Assembly (NCBI RefSeq): GCF_006539185.1
Contig: NZ_BJMN01000020.1
Span: 1 to 64,000 of the forward strand
From: Streptomyces gardneri
GTDB taxonomy: Bacteria > Actinomycetota > Actinomycetes > Streptomycetales > Streptomycetaceae
Direction: 5' to 3'
DNA length: 64,000 nt
Shown here: positions 56,839-64,000 of the stretch, one piece after another
Layout of the letters: each line of letters opens with the position of its first letter
How positions within the stretch are numbered: position 1 is the stretch's first letter
Translations under genes and position numbers: made by a program
The notes under the pieces: generated by a model
The model's database searches: none
What the model was told of the DNA's origin: nothing
The model's input: only the letters and a program-made list of their open reading frames with translations

Positions 56839-57606
56839 GTGCTGTCACCCCAGATCCTCACCAAGGGCGCCGACTCGGCCGCCCTCGAAGCCGACCGGCT
56901 CGTCATCACGACGACCGACACGCGCAAGGAGATCCCCCTCGCCGCCATCCAGGACGTCCGGCGGGACACCGAGACGTCCCTCAAGGTCGTCCTGACCGAC
57001 GGCGTCCCGCACTGGATCACGGGCGGCAACCCGACCGCCACCACCATGTTCCAGACCGCCCTGACCGCCGCCCTCCCCGAGGAGCGGGACCCGGCCGGCA
57101 GCTCACTGGTCACCGTCACGGACGAGCCGGGAGCGATCCCCTGGTGGTCGGTGCTCGGTTGGAGCGTGGCCTTCCTGGCCGCCTACACCGGCTACGTCTG
57201 GTGGACCTCCGTCGCCCACGGCGGCGCGATGGGCGGCGTCGCCTTCTTCGCCGGGTTCGGGACGCTCCTCGGCCTGCTCTGCGTCCTCGCCACCGCGAGC
57301 AACCTCCAGGACCGGTGGATACTCTCCCGGCGCGGCGTCACCGTCCAGGCCACCGCGGACTACTACCCGAACGGCAAGCGGTCGAAGTTCTACAAGTTCA
57401 CCGACACCAACGGCAACGAGTACCTCCAGGAGGGCTCCAGCAACTCGACGCCGCACATCCAGGTCGTCTACGACCCGCAGCGGCCCGCCCGCCACATCCA
57501 GCGGAAATGGCTCCCCTTCGTGGTCGTGCAGTACTTCTTCGGCTCGCTCGCCGCGCTCGGACTGCTCGCACTCGGCCTCTGGGGAGTCCTGGCGCCGTAC
57601 ATCTGA
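56839..57606 (+). CDS. Membrane protein with DUF3592-like outer part
   Basis: A 255-aa protein. The first 90 residues are soluble and look like a PH-like fold (ITTTDTRKEIPLAAIQDVRRDTETSLKV). Two or three hydrophobic segments follow (about 98-155 and 228-252). The loop GVTVQATADYYPNGKRSKFYKFTDTNGNEYLQEG with VVYDPQRPARH is DUF3592-like. The function is unknown. GTG 56839 has only a weak ribosome-binding site (CGAGG, close). A terminator separates it from the convergent dmdR1. Confidence 0.72.
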   Translation: MLSPQILTKGADSAALEADRLVITTTDTRKEIPLAAIQDVRRDTETSLKVVLTDGVPHWITGGNPTATTMFQTALTAALPEERDPAGSSLVTVTDEPGAIPWWSVLGWSVAFLAAYTGYVWWTSVAHGGAMGGVAFFAGFGTLLGLLCVLATASNLQDRWILSRRGVTVQATADYYPNGKRSKFYKFTDTNGNEYLQEGSSNSTPHIQVVYDPQRPARHIQRKWLPFVVVQYFFGSLAALGLLALGLWGVLAPYI

Positions 57607-57618
57607 CGGGCATACGGA

Positions 57619-57650
57619 AAGGAGGGGCGCCCGCGCGGGCACCCCTCCTT
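57619..57650. terminator. Bidirectional terminator
   Basis: AAGGAGGGG/CCCCTCCTT with an inner GCCC/GGGC stem and one mismatch (57619-57650), between the convergent membrane protein gene and dmdR1. Confidence 0.85.
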
Positions 57651-57667
57651 CAACCGTTCTGCCGGCG

Positions 57668-58357
57668 TCAGCGCTTCGCGACGAAGACGTGCGCCGCGAC
57701 CTCCGCGTCCAGCTCGGCGGCCTCGCCGCTGCTGCCCACCAGGACACCGCCCGGCGACTCCGTCACCGACACCACGGAACCGGGCTGCACGCCTGCCCTC
57801 CGCAGCGTGTACATCAGCTGGGCGTCCGTCTGGATCGGCTCGCCGATCCGGCGCACGACCACCGTCTTGCCACCGCTCGCGTCCAGGTCGGCGAGGGAGA
57901 CCATCGAGTCGTCCAGGAACGCCTCGGCCTCCGCCTTCTCGCCCAGCTCCTCGAGACCCGGGATCGGGTTCCCGTACGGCGACTCCGTCGGGTGACGCAG
58001 CAGCTCCAGGACCCGCCGCTCCACGGCCTCGCTCATCACGTGCTCCCAGCGGCAGGCCTCCGCGTGGACCTGCTCCCACTCCAGGCCGATCACGTCGACG
58101 AGGAGACACTCCGCGAGCCGGTGCTTGCGCATGACGCGGGTGGCGAGGCGACGGCCCTCGTCCGTCAGCTCCAGATGGCGGTCACTCGCCACGGCCACCA
58201 GGCCGTCGCGCTCCATCCGGGCCACTGTCTGGCTCACCGTGGGGCCGCTCTGATCGAGCCGCTCGGCGATCCGGGCACGCATGGGGACCACACCTTCCTC
58301 CTCAAGCTCGAGGATGGTGCGGAGATACATCTCCGTTGTGTCGATCAGTCCGGACAT
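57668..58357 (-). CDS. dmdR1: DtxR-family iron-dependent repressor DmdR1
   Basis: A 229-aa DtxR/IdeR-type repressor that binds Fe(II) and represses siderophore and iron uptake genes. A winged helix (AERLDQSGPTVSQTVARMERDG) is followed by the metal-binding residues His/Glu in MRKHRLAE and His, Cys, Glu, His in VHAEACRWEHVM, then a C-terminal SH3-like domain. Length and order match DmdR1 of S. coelicolor. ATG 58357 fits MSGLIDTTEMYLRTILELEEE. The plus strand across the gene holds a long open frame (57689-58402) corresponding to the antisense adm gene reported in S. coelicolor (from memory). Confidence 0.93.
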   Translation of the reverse strand: MSGLIDTTEMYLRTILELEEEGVVPMRARIAERLDQSGPTVSQTVARMERDGLVAVASDRHLELTDEGRRLATRVMRKHRLAECLLVDVIGLEWEQVHAEACRWEHVMSEAVERRVLELLRHPTESPYGNPIPGLEELGEKAEAEAFLDDSMVSLADLDASGGKTVVVRRIGEPIQTDAQLMYTLRRAGVQPGSVVSVTESPGGVLVGSSGEAAELDAEVAAHVFVAKR

Positions 58358-58444
58358 ACGTGCCCCTCGATGAGTCGTGCGCTGGCCCTGCCCCAATTCT
58401 GACGCATCACACCGACAACCGGGCCTCACCGGGGTGAGGCGGTA

Positions 58445-58467
58445 TTGACAGAGCAATGGTCCAGACC
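58445..58467 (+). promoter_or_regulatory. Promoter -35 and DasR-like operator before the SIS-domain gene
   Basis: TTGACA (58445-58450) is followed by TGGTCCAGACC (58457-58467), close to the DasR target TGGTCTAGACCA and to the repeats in chitinase promoters. Binding of DasR would link this gene to amino-sugar supply; the match is by eye. Confidence 0.5.
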
Positions 58468-58531
58468 GCACCGTGATCCGCGACCTCGGCGAGAGCCACG
58501 AAGAAAGCCACGACGAGAAGGAGCCGCCTTC

Positions 58532-59287
58532 ATGGGCGAGAGCAAGCTGGCCGGACAGTTCTTCGACGCCGCGATCGGCCTGCTCCAGCAGGTCCGCGAC
58601 GGGGACTCCGAGGAGATCGCCGCCGCCGGAGCGGCCATCGCGGAAGCCGTCGCGAACGGCAACCGGCTCTTCGCCTTCGGCGCCGGCCACTCCTCGCTCG
58701 CCGCCCAGGACGTCGTCTACCGGGCCGGCGGATTCGCCCTGATGAACCTGCTCGCCGTCCCCGGCGTCGTCGGCGTGGACGTCATGCCCGCCACGCTCGG
58801 CTCGGCCCTGGAGCGCGTCGACGGCCTCGCCGGAGCGGTCCTCGACTCCTCCCCCGCCAAGGCCGGGGACGTCCTGATCATCATCTCCCTCTCCGGGCGC
58901 AACGCCCTGCCCGTCGAGATGGCGATGAACGCCCGCGCGCTCGGCCTCACCGTCATCGGCGTCACCTCGGTGGCGTACGCGACGGAGACGAAGTCGCGGC
59001 ACGTCTCGGGGCAGTACCTCAAGGACCACTGCGACATCGTCCTCGACTCCCGGATCGCCATCGGCGACGCGGAGCTCACCCACGACGGCATCGAGGCGCC
59101 GTTCGCACCCGCCTCGACCGTCGTCACCAGCGCCCTCATGCAGGCCACGATGGCCGCCGCGGCCGAGGAGCTCGTCCGCCGGGGCATCGAGCCGCCGCTG
59201 CTGCGCTCGGGGAACGTGGACGGCGGGCACGAGTGGAACGGCCGCGTGATGTCGGAGTACGCCGACCGGATCTTCTACCGGCACTGA
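58532..59287 (+). CDS. SIS-domain phosphosugar protein
   Basis: A 251-aa SIS-fold protein. NRLFAFGAGHSSLAAQDVVYRAGG and DVLIIISLSGRNALPVEMAM contain the phosphosugar-binding Ser/Gly loops. It resembles GlmS-isomerase/GutQ-like and N-acetylmuramic acid 6-P etherase-like sugar-phosphate enzymes. As I recall, the S. coelicolor counterpart beside dmdR1 (SCO4393) was reported as a GlcNAc-6-P dehydratase (NagS) involved in aminosugar toxicity; I cannot confirm the residues. ATG 58532 follows AGAAGGAG. A DasR-like box is upstream. The last nine codons, stop included, are repeated in tandem just after the gene. Confidence 0.85.
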   Translation: MGESKLAGQFFDAAIGLLQQVRDGDSEEIAAAGAAIAEAVANGNRLFAFGAGHSSLAAQDVVYRAGGFALMNLLAVPGVVGVDVMPATLGSALERVDGLAGAVLDSSPAKAGDVLIIISLSGRNALPVEMAMNARALGLTVIGVTSVAYATETKSRHVSGQYLKDHCDIVLDSRIAIGDAELTHDGIEAPFAPASTVVTSALMQATMAAAAEELVRRGIEPPLLRSGNVDGGHEWNGRVMSEYADRIFYRH

Positions 59288-59314
59288 GCCGACCGGACCT
59301 TCAACAGGCACTGA
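59261..59314 (+). repeat. Imperfect 27-bp tandem duplication of the SIS gene's end
   Basis: 59261-59287 (the last nine codons with TGA) and 59288-59314 are 24 of 27 identical. The second copy lies after the stop codon and is not translated with the gene. Confidence 0.8.
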
Positions 59315-59329
59315 ACGGCAGCGCACCCG

Positions 59330-60655
59330 TCATTCCTCCGGCGGTACGCCGAGCTCCGCCGCGACCCGGGACGCCACCGTCTCCGCGTACACCACGTCCT
59401 CCCGCTCGAAGCCCGGGCGGCAGGACGCCCGCAGGAAGGTCAGCACGCCCAGCGTCCGGCCCCGGGTGCGCACGACCACGCACAGCGCGTGCGCCGCGTC
59501 CCCCGGCCACTGGTGCGCCTCGGCCCACACCTCGGCGGTCCGGCCCGCGCTCGCCCGCACCGTGCCCGCCCGGTCCAAGGCCTGGAGCGCCGGGTGCCGC
59601 GGCCCGTACCGCAGCGGGATGCCGCCGCCCACGACCGGGGAGGACGGGCCGGGGGCGCCGGGCGGCGTGGCCAGGGCGCGGGTCAGCCGGCGCTCGCCCA
59701 CGACCCGGTCGACGAGGGCGTGGTCCGCGAAGCCGGCCAGGGCGAAGTCGAGCAGGACCGTCACCGCCTCCTCCGGGGCCTCGCACTCCGCGGCCGCCGC
59801 GCCCGCCCGGTGCAGCTGGCTCCACCGGAACCGCAGCCGGTCGGCCTCGCGCACCGCGAGCCGCTCCTCCGTCACGTCCTGGAACAGCCAGGCCACCCCC
59901 AGCGGCACCGGCTCCTCCGCCATCGGCGAGGACAGCCGCAGGAAGCCGCTGCGCCAGCACCGGCGCCGCTCGCCCTCCGATGTCCGCAGCGTCACCCACA
60001 CCTCGGCGGGCGCGGGCGGCGTGCCCTCCGCCAGGACGTGCTGGAGCGCTCCCTCCAGCTCCTCGGCGCCGTGCACGACGACATCGCCGAGCGGGCGCCC
60101 GAGCAGGGCCGTACGGCCCGTCCCGAAGGCGCGGGCGGCGTGGCCGTTGACGACGGCGGGGCGCAGGTCGGCGTCGACGAGGACGACACCCCAGGAGGCG
60201 TCCTCGAAGAGGGCCTCGCTCAGGGCGACCGAACGCTCCAGGTCGAGCTGGACGTGGACCTCGCTGAAGGCGCAGTAGACGCCCGCCGGGCCGCCGTCGG
60301 CGCCGCGCACCCCGGCGGCCTGGCTCCGCACGAGCACCCGCCCGCCGTCCTTGCGCAGCAGCGCCAGCTCGTGGACCTGCCGGCCGGGGCCCTTCATGGC
60401 CCCCATCAGCCGCCCGAGGGTCTCCTCGGCGTCCGCGCCGCGCGCCGCCCACCCGCCGAAACCGCGCCGCCCGACGGCCTCCGCGGCGGACCAGCCGAGG
60501 ATCCGCTCGGCCTCGCGGTTCCAGTGCGTGATCGTCCCGTCGGCGTCCAGGGCACAGAGCGCCGCGTCCATCCCGTCGAGCAGCGCGGCCAACAGATCGG
60601 CCCCGGCCCCCGGAACGGACGCCGTCTCGCTCGTGGCCCCCGTGAAAGCACTCAT
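59330..60655 (-). CDS. PAS/GAF sensory protein
   Basis: A 441-aa cytoplasmic protein. First PAS domain: LDGMDAALCALDADGTITHWNREAERILGWS; second PAS: ASWGVVLVDADLRPAVVNGHAARAFG; a GAF-like region follows (VTVLLDFALAGFADHALVDRV, VVRTRGRTLGVLTFLRASCRPGF). No kinase, phosphatase or output domain is attached, so it probably senses a ligand or redox state and acts through a partner. ATG 60655 follows GGGGGG at normal spacing; upstream ATGs at 60670 and 60682 are less likely. It is divergent from the leader-peptide RNA. Confidence 0.82.
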   Translation of the reverse strand: MSAFTGATSETASVPGAGADLLAALLDGMDAALCALDADGTITHWNREAERILGWSAAEAVGRRGFGGWAARGADAEETLGRLMGAMKGPGRQVHELALLRKDGGRVLVRSQAAGVRGADGGPAGVYCAFSEVHVQLDLERSVALSEALFEDASWGVVLVDADLRPAVVNGHAARAFGTGRTALLGRPLGDVVVHGAEELEGALQHVLAEGTPPAPAEVWVTLRTSEGERRRCWRSGFLRLSSPMAEEPVPLGVAWLFQDVTEERLAVREADRLRFRWSQLHRAGAAAAECEAPEEAVTVLLDFALAGFADHALVDRVVGERRLTRALATPPGAPGPSSPVVGGGIPLRYGPRHPALQALDRAGTVRASAGRTAEVWAEAHQWPGDAAHALCVVVRTRGRTLGVLTFLRASCRPGFEREDVVYAETVASRVAAELGVPPEE

Positions 60656-60736
60656 CCCGGTACCCCCCATGCTGCGCCCCATTCAACTGGAAACGTGACG
60701 CAGGGCACACCCTGTTCCGCGAATTGAATAAATGGG

Positions 60737-60766
60737 TTGAGGTGCGTGGGGGGCGCTTCCTAGGGT
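60737..60766 (+). promoter_or_regulatory. Promoter of the leader-peptide RNA
   Basis: TTGAGG (60737-60742), an 18-bp spacer and TAGGGT (60761-60766) match the vegetative actinobacterial consensus. The start of transcription would be near 60773. Confidence 0.7.
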
Positions 60767-60772
60767 GTGGGT

Positions 60773-60990
60773 ACACGCGAAAGGAGGTGATCCGAAGACA
60801 TGGTTTCTTTTCGGACTCGTGAGGTGACTGCGGGCTAAGGCCTGCCGTCGCACGCACTCTGTGCACCTCGGCAGGCCTGTCTGCCGAACACCACCGCAGT
60901 CACCCGACCCGTGAGTCGCCGGTCAGTCCGACCGGCTCCTGTCCGAACCTAGGCGGACGGGACCAAGGCTCACGGGTCGTCTGCGTTTTC
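60773..60990 (+). ncRNA. Structured RNA transcript with short leader peptide
   Basis: An independent transcript of about 215 nt with its own promoter. Stems: 60823-60833 with 60894-60904 (11 bp, perfect); 60839-60847 with 60869-60877; 60906-60915 with 60969-60978 (10 bp), holding two inner hairpins (60919-60935 and around 60940-60960). The stretch 60814-60823 inside the peptide frame can also pair with 60969-60978 through one G-U, competing with 60906-60915. Four T's (60986-60989) follow the last stem, suggesting a terminator. The next gene on this strand is citrate synthase (61881), beyond the antisense pdxH. No known family was recognised. Confidence 0.6.
60800..60838 (+). CDS. 12-residue leader peptide MVSFRTREVTAG
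   Basis: ATG 60800 to TAA 60838. It is preceded by GAAAGGAGGTGATC (60779-60792), a 14-nt complement of the 16S rRNA 3' end, far longer than normal; the core lies 12 nt before the ATG. Codons 8-12 overlap the left arm of the 60823-60833 stem, so a translating ribosome would open it. No Trp, His or Cys run marks amino-acid attenuation. Confidence 0.55.
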   Translation: MVSFRTREVTAG

Positions 60991-61017
60991 GGGACCTCCA
61001 CGCCTTGTGCCGACCGC

Positions 61018-61683
61018 TCAGGGAGCGAGGCGTTCCACTCGCCAGGTCTCGTCCTCGCGGACGTAGCGGAGGCGGTCGTGGAGGCGGTTCTCGTGGCCCT
61101 GCCAGAACTCGATCGCGTCCGGGACGACCCGGACGCCGCCCCATTCCGGCGGGACCGGGACCTGCTCGCCCTCGGGGTAGCGGGTCTCCAGCTCCTCGTA
61201 GCGGGTGAGGAGTTCCTCGCGGGAGGCGATCACCGAGGACTGGTGGCTCGCCCAGGCGCCGAGCTGGGAGCCGTGCGGGCGGGTGCGGAAGTAGGCGACG
61301 GTCTCGTCGCGGCCCGTGCGGACCGCGCGGCCCGTGACGATGACCTGGCGGGCCAGCGGGTGCCACGGGAAGAGCAGCGAGACGTGCGGGTTGGCGGTCA
61401 GCTCCTCGCCCTTGCGGGAGCTGTAGTTGGTGAAGAAGACGAAGCCGGCCCCGTCGTAGTGCTTCAGCAGGACCGTCCGGGAGGACGGGCGGCCGTCGGG
61501 GGTCGCGGTGGAGACGACCATCGCGTTCGGCTCGTGGATGGCCGGGTTCTCCGCGGTCTCCTTGAACCAGCGGGAGAACTGCGCGATCGGCTCGGGCGCG
61601 AGGTCGGCCACGGTCAGTTCCGTGGTGCGGTACTGCTCGCGCATGTCGGCGGGATCCAGGGCGTCGGTCACGGGATCGGTCAC
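61018..61683 (-). CDS. pdxH: Pyridoxamine/pyridoxine 5'-phosphate oxidase
   Basis: A 221-aa FMN enzyme that oxidises PNP/PMP with O2 to the cofactor PLP. RTVLLKHYDGAGFVFFTNYSSRKG (FMN binding), GAWASHQSSVI, and the C-terminal EFWQGHENRLHDRLRY with the substrate-binding Arg/His are all present. GTG 61683 follows GGCAGGAT and fits the family length; the upstream in-frame sequence lies in the divergent promoter. It is divergent from citrate synthase. Confidence 0.95.
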   Translation of the reverse strand: MTDPVTDALDPADMREQYRTTELTVADLAPEPIAQFSRWFKETAENPAIHEPNAMVVSTATPDGRPSSRTVLLKHYDGAGFVFFTNYSSRKGEELTANPHVSLLFPWHPLARQVIVTGRAVRTGRDETVAYFRTRPHGSQLGAWASHQSSVIASREELLTRYEELETRYPEGEQVPVPPEWGGVRVVPDAIEFWQGHENRLHDRLRYVREDETWRVERLAP

Positions 61684-61880
61684 GGGGCCATCCTGCCGCA
61701 GCACCTGAGCCTGCCCGGCACCACCCGGCCCTAATCCTCTCTCGCCGGATCGGCGCAGTGTGCCGGATGTCACGCTTCCCCGCATCATCGGAACCGTACA
61801 GACTCTTCCGCTGGATGACTGTTGATTCCCCACCATCGACCACCGCACGGTTGATCGATCATCGATAGAGGAGCCGCCTG

Positions 61881-62981
61881 ATGTCCGACTTCGTACCCGG
61901 GCTCGAGGGAGTCGTCGCGTTCGAGACGGAGATCGCCGAACCCGACAAGGAGGGCGGCGCCCTTCGCTACCGAGGCGTCGACATCGAGGACCTCGTCGGC
62001 CACGTCTCGTTCGGCAACGTCTGGGGCCTGCTGGTCGACGGCGCGTTCAACCCCGGTCTGCCGGCGGCCGAGCCGTTCCCGATCCCGGTGCACTCCGGTG
62101 ACATCCGGGTCGACGTGCAGTCCGCGCTCGCGATGCTCGCGCCCGTGTGGGGTCTCAAGCCGCTCCTCGACATCTCCGTCGAGCAGGCCCGCGACGACCT
62201 CGCCCGCGCGGCCGTCATGGCCCTCTCGTACGTCGCCCAGTCCGCGCGCGGCCAGGGCATGCCGATGGTCCCGCAGAGCGAGATCGACAAGGCGCAGTCC
62301 GTCGTCGAGCGGTTCATGATCCGCTGGCGCGGCGAGCCGGACCCGAAGCACGTCAAGGCCGTCGACGCCTACTGGACCTCCGCCGCCGAGCACGGCATGA
62401 ACGCGTCCACGTTCACCGCCCGCGTCATCGCCTCCACCGGCGCCGACGTGGCCGCCGCGCTCTCCGGGGCCGTCGGCGCCATGTCCGGCCCGTTGCACGG
62501 CGGCGCGCCCTCCCGCGTCCTCGGCATGATCGAGGAGATCGAGCGGACCGGCGACGCCACCGCATGGGTGAAGCAGGCCCTCGACAAGGGCGAGCGGCTC
62601 ATGGGCTTCGGCCACCGCGTCTACCGCGCCGAGGACCCGCGCGCCCGCGTCCTGCGCCGGACCGCCAAGGAGCTGGACGCCCCGCGCTACGAGGTGGCCG
62701 CCGCGCTGGAGAAGGCCGCCCTGGAGGAGCTCCACAACCGCCGCCCCGACCGGATCCTGGCGACGAACGTCGAGTTCTGGGCGGCCATCGTCCTCGACTT
62801 CGCCGAGGTCCCTGCGCACATGTTCACGTCGATGTTCAGCTGCGCCCGTACGGCCGGCTGGTCGGCGCACATCCTGGAGCAGAAGCGCACCGGGCGGCTC
62901 GTGCGTCCGTCGGCCCGCTACACGGGTCCCGGCCAGCGGGACCCGCGCGAGATCGAGGGGTACGCCGACATCGTCGGCTGA
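61881..62981 (+). CDS. Citrate synthase family protein
   Basis: A 366-aa citrate synthase, a short type II-like form, that condenses oxaloacetate with acetyl-CoA (or propionyl-CoA in methylcitrate synthases). The catalytic residues appear in EHGMNASTF (His), GFGHRVYR (His) and DFAEVP (Asp), with GPLHGGAP for CoA binding. ATG 61881 follows GAGGAG. It is divergent from pdxH and probably corresponds to S. coelicolor SCO4388. Which acyl-CoA is used cannot be settled by eye. TTGATCGATCATCGAT (about 61850-61866) lies in its promoter gap. Confidence 0.93.
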   Translation: MSDFVPGLEGVVAFETEIAEPDKEGGALRYRGVDIEDLVGHVSFGNVWGLLVDGAFNPGLPAAEPFPIPVHSGDIRVDVQSALAMLAPVWGLKPLLDISVEQARDDLARAAVMALSYVAQSARGQGMPMVPQSEIDKAQSVVERFMIRWRGEPDPKHVKAVDAYWTSAAEHGMNASTFTARVIASTGADVAAALSGAVGAMSGPLHGGAPSRVLGMIEEIERTGDATAWVKQALDKGERLMGFGHRVYRAEDPRARVLRRTAKELDAPRYEVAAALEKAALEELHNRRPDRILATNVEFWAAIVLDFAEVPAHMFTSMFSCARTAGWSAHILEQKRTGRLVRPSARYTGPGQRDPREIEGYADIVG

Positions 62982-62998
62982 GCCCCCCGGGGCCTGTC

Positions 62999-64000
62999 CT
63001 AGGACGCCATCGCCGGGTACGTCTCCGGGTGCAGCAGCAGGTCCGCGTGGTGGCGGGCCGCCACCAGCGGGTGGGCCCGGAGCTTGCCCTTCAGTTCGTT
63101 GCGGCCGTACTCGGCGAACAGCGGGTTCGCCGGGTCGTCCGTGACGCCCGGGGCCGCGGAGGCGTACGGGAAGGTCAGCGGCGCGATCCGGGCGTCCAGG
63201 CGCGGGTTGTAGAAGAACGGCACGGAGTAGCGCTCCGTCGCCCCGGGCGGGGACACCACCCGGTGGTTCGTCGCGATCAGGTAGCCGTTCGTGGCCACTT
63301 CGAGGAGTTCGCCGAGGTTGACGACGAAGGCGCCCGGCAGCGGCGGCACGTCGTGGAACTCCCCGTCCTCCCGCTGGACCTGGAGCCCGCCGACCTGGTC
63401 CTGGAGCAGCAGCGTGAGGAAGCCGTAGTCCTTGTGCGCGCCGACACCCTGGTCGTCGCCCTCGCCGCTGCTGCCCGGGTAGCGCACCAGCTTGAGGTGC
63501 GGGTGGGCGCGCGGGCCGAAGATCCCGTCGTAGAAGTCCGCGGGCGCGCCGATCGAGGTCAGCAGCTCGTGCAGGAGTCGCTGGGCGACGCCGCTGAGCC
63601 GGTCGATCCAGTGCAGGGCGGCGGTCCGGAGCTCGGGGAGCGCCTCGGGCCACTGGTTGGGGCCTTCGAGCCACCAGTACGGGGCTTCCCAGGCCGCGGG
63701 GGCGTGCGCGGGGCGCTCGGCGCCGATGTCGAGCTGGTCGCGCCAGTCACGGGCGCCCGCGGTGCGCTCGTCGCCGATGCGGGTGTAGCCGCGGAAGTGC
63801 GGCGAGTTGATGTTGTCGAGGGCGAGCCGGTCGGCCTCGGGCAGTGCGAAGAAGGCGCGCATGGCGGAGGTGAGGGCCTGCGTCTCGGCCTCGCTCACGC
63901 CGTGCCCGACGAGCTGGAAGAAGCCGACGTCGTGGGCGGCGGAGTGGAGCTGGGCGTGGAGCAGGCGGCGGGCCTGGGGGCCCCGGTCGGCGGCGGAGAG
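62999..64000 (-). CDS. 2-oxoglutarate/Fe(II) dioxygenase, isopenicillin-N-synthase-like (5' end outside window)
   Basis: At least 334 residues are read here and the frame continues past 64000, so the start is missing. The Fe ligands appear as GAHKDYGFL (HxD) and the His in NHRVVSPPG, with the following Arg in ERYSVPFF for 2-oxoglutarate. DVGFFQLVGHGV near the edge is the family's N-terminal pattern. It probably oxidises a small metabolite or peptide using O2 and 2-oxoglutarate. It converges on the citrate synthase gene with a 17-nt gap. Confidence 0.9.
   Translation of the reverse strand, partial: LSAADRGPQARRLLHAQLHSAAHDVGFFQLVGHGVSEAETQALTSAMRAFFALPEADRLALDNINSPHFRGYTRIGDERTAGARDWRDQLDIGAERPAHAPAAWEAPYWWLEGPNQWPEALPELRTAALHWIDRLSGVAQRLLHELLTSIGAPADFYDGIFGPRAHPHLKLVRYPGSSGEGDDQGVGAHKDYGFLTLLLQDQVGGLQVQREDGEFHDVPPLPGAFVVNLGELLEVATNGYLIATNHRVVSPPGATERYSVPFFYNPRLDARIAPLTFPYASAAPGVTDDPANPLFAEYGRNELKGKLRAHPLVAARHHADLLLHPETYPAMAS

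Noticed and set aside
58398..58412. CTGACGCATCAC before dmdR1 as a shared operator
   Set aside because: Only the left half-site matches; dmdR1 function does not fit the catabolic set.

Overview
The window looks like chromosomal DNA from a Streptomyces or a close relative. GC is very high, GTG and TTG starts are common, secreted proteins carry Ala-rich signal peptides, and there are several MFS exporters, mycothiol- and DmdR-type proteins and an orphan sigma/anti-sigma set. The stretch with purU, dmdR1, a SIS-domain gene, pdxH and citrate synthase (about 36-63 kb) resembles, from memory, the S. coelicolor SCO4387-SCO4403 core region.

Layout. 0.2-5.2 kb: two membrane Ser/Thr kinases. One carries a ricin-type lectin domain. 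The other is fused to an oligopeptide-binding (SBP family 5) sensor, has a Tat-like internal anchor and contains one rare TTA codon. 5.2-31.6 kb: a scattered catabolic gene set (DUF35/OB-fold protein, DoxX, FAD monooxygenase, ADP-forming acyl-CoA synthetase, enoyl-CoA hydratase, flavin reductase, Zn-alcohol dehydrogenase, SDR, cyclase, two acyl-CoA dehydrogenases, amidohydrolase, AMP-forming acyl-CoA ligase). It is interrupted by exporters, secreted proteins and regulators. The catabolic operons share a 15-bp palindrome, CTGACGNNNCGTCAG, near their starts, while unrelated genes lack it. No regulator gene of a fitting family lies in the window, so this looks like a regulon with a distant repressor.

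31.7-46.3 kb: a secreted nuclease-like protein with FG-GAP repeats; a STAS protein divergent from a sigma factor/zinc anti-sigma pair; purU and a conserved neighbour; a solute-binding lipoprotein; a Pro/Gln-rich membrane protein; a TPR-type regulator divergent from a small Prim-Pol protein; an ABC-2 exporter; and the second copy of a duplicated lipoprotein (first copy at 18.4 kb). 46.4-56.4 kb: secreted or hydrolytic accessory genes, including three more FG-GAP proteins (two in tandem) and a deletion scar that leaves half a MarR gene.

56.5-64 kb: a hairpin-rich possible small RNA, a membrane protein, dmdR1, a SIS-domain gene with a DasR-like box, a PAS/GAF protein, an independent structured RNA with its own promoter and a 12-residue peptide preceded by an unusually long Shine-Dalgarno sequence, pdxH, citrate synthase, and the 3' part of a 2-oxoglutarate/Fe(II) oxygenase gene that runs off the window. 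No rRNA, tRNA, CRISPR array or insertion sequence was recognised.
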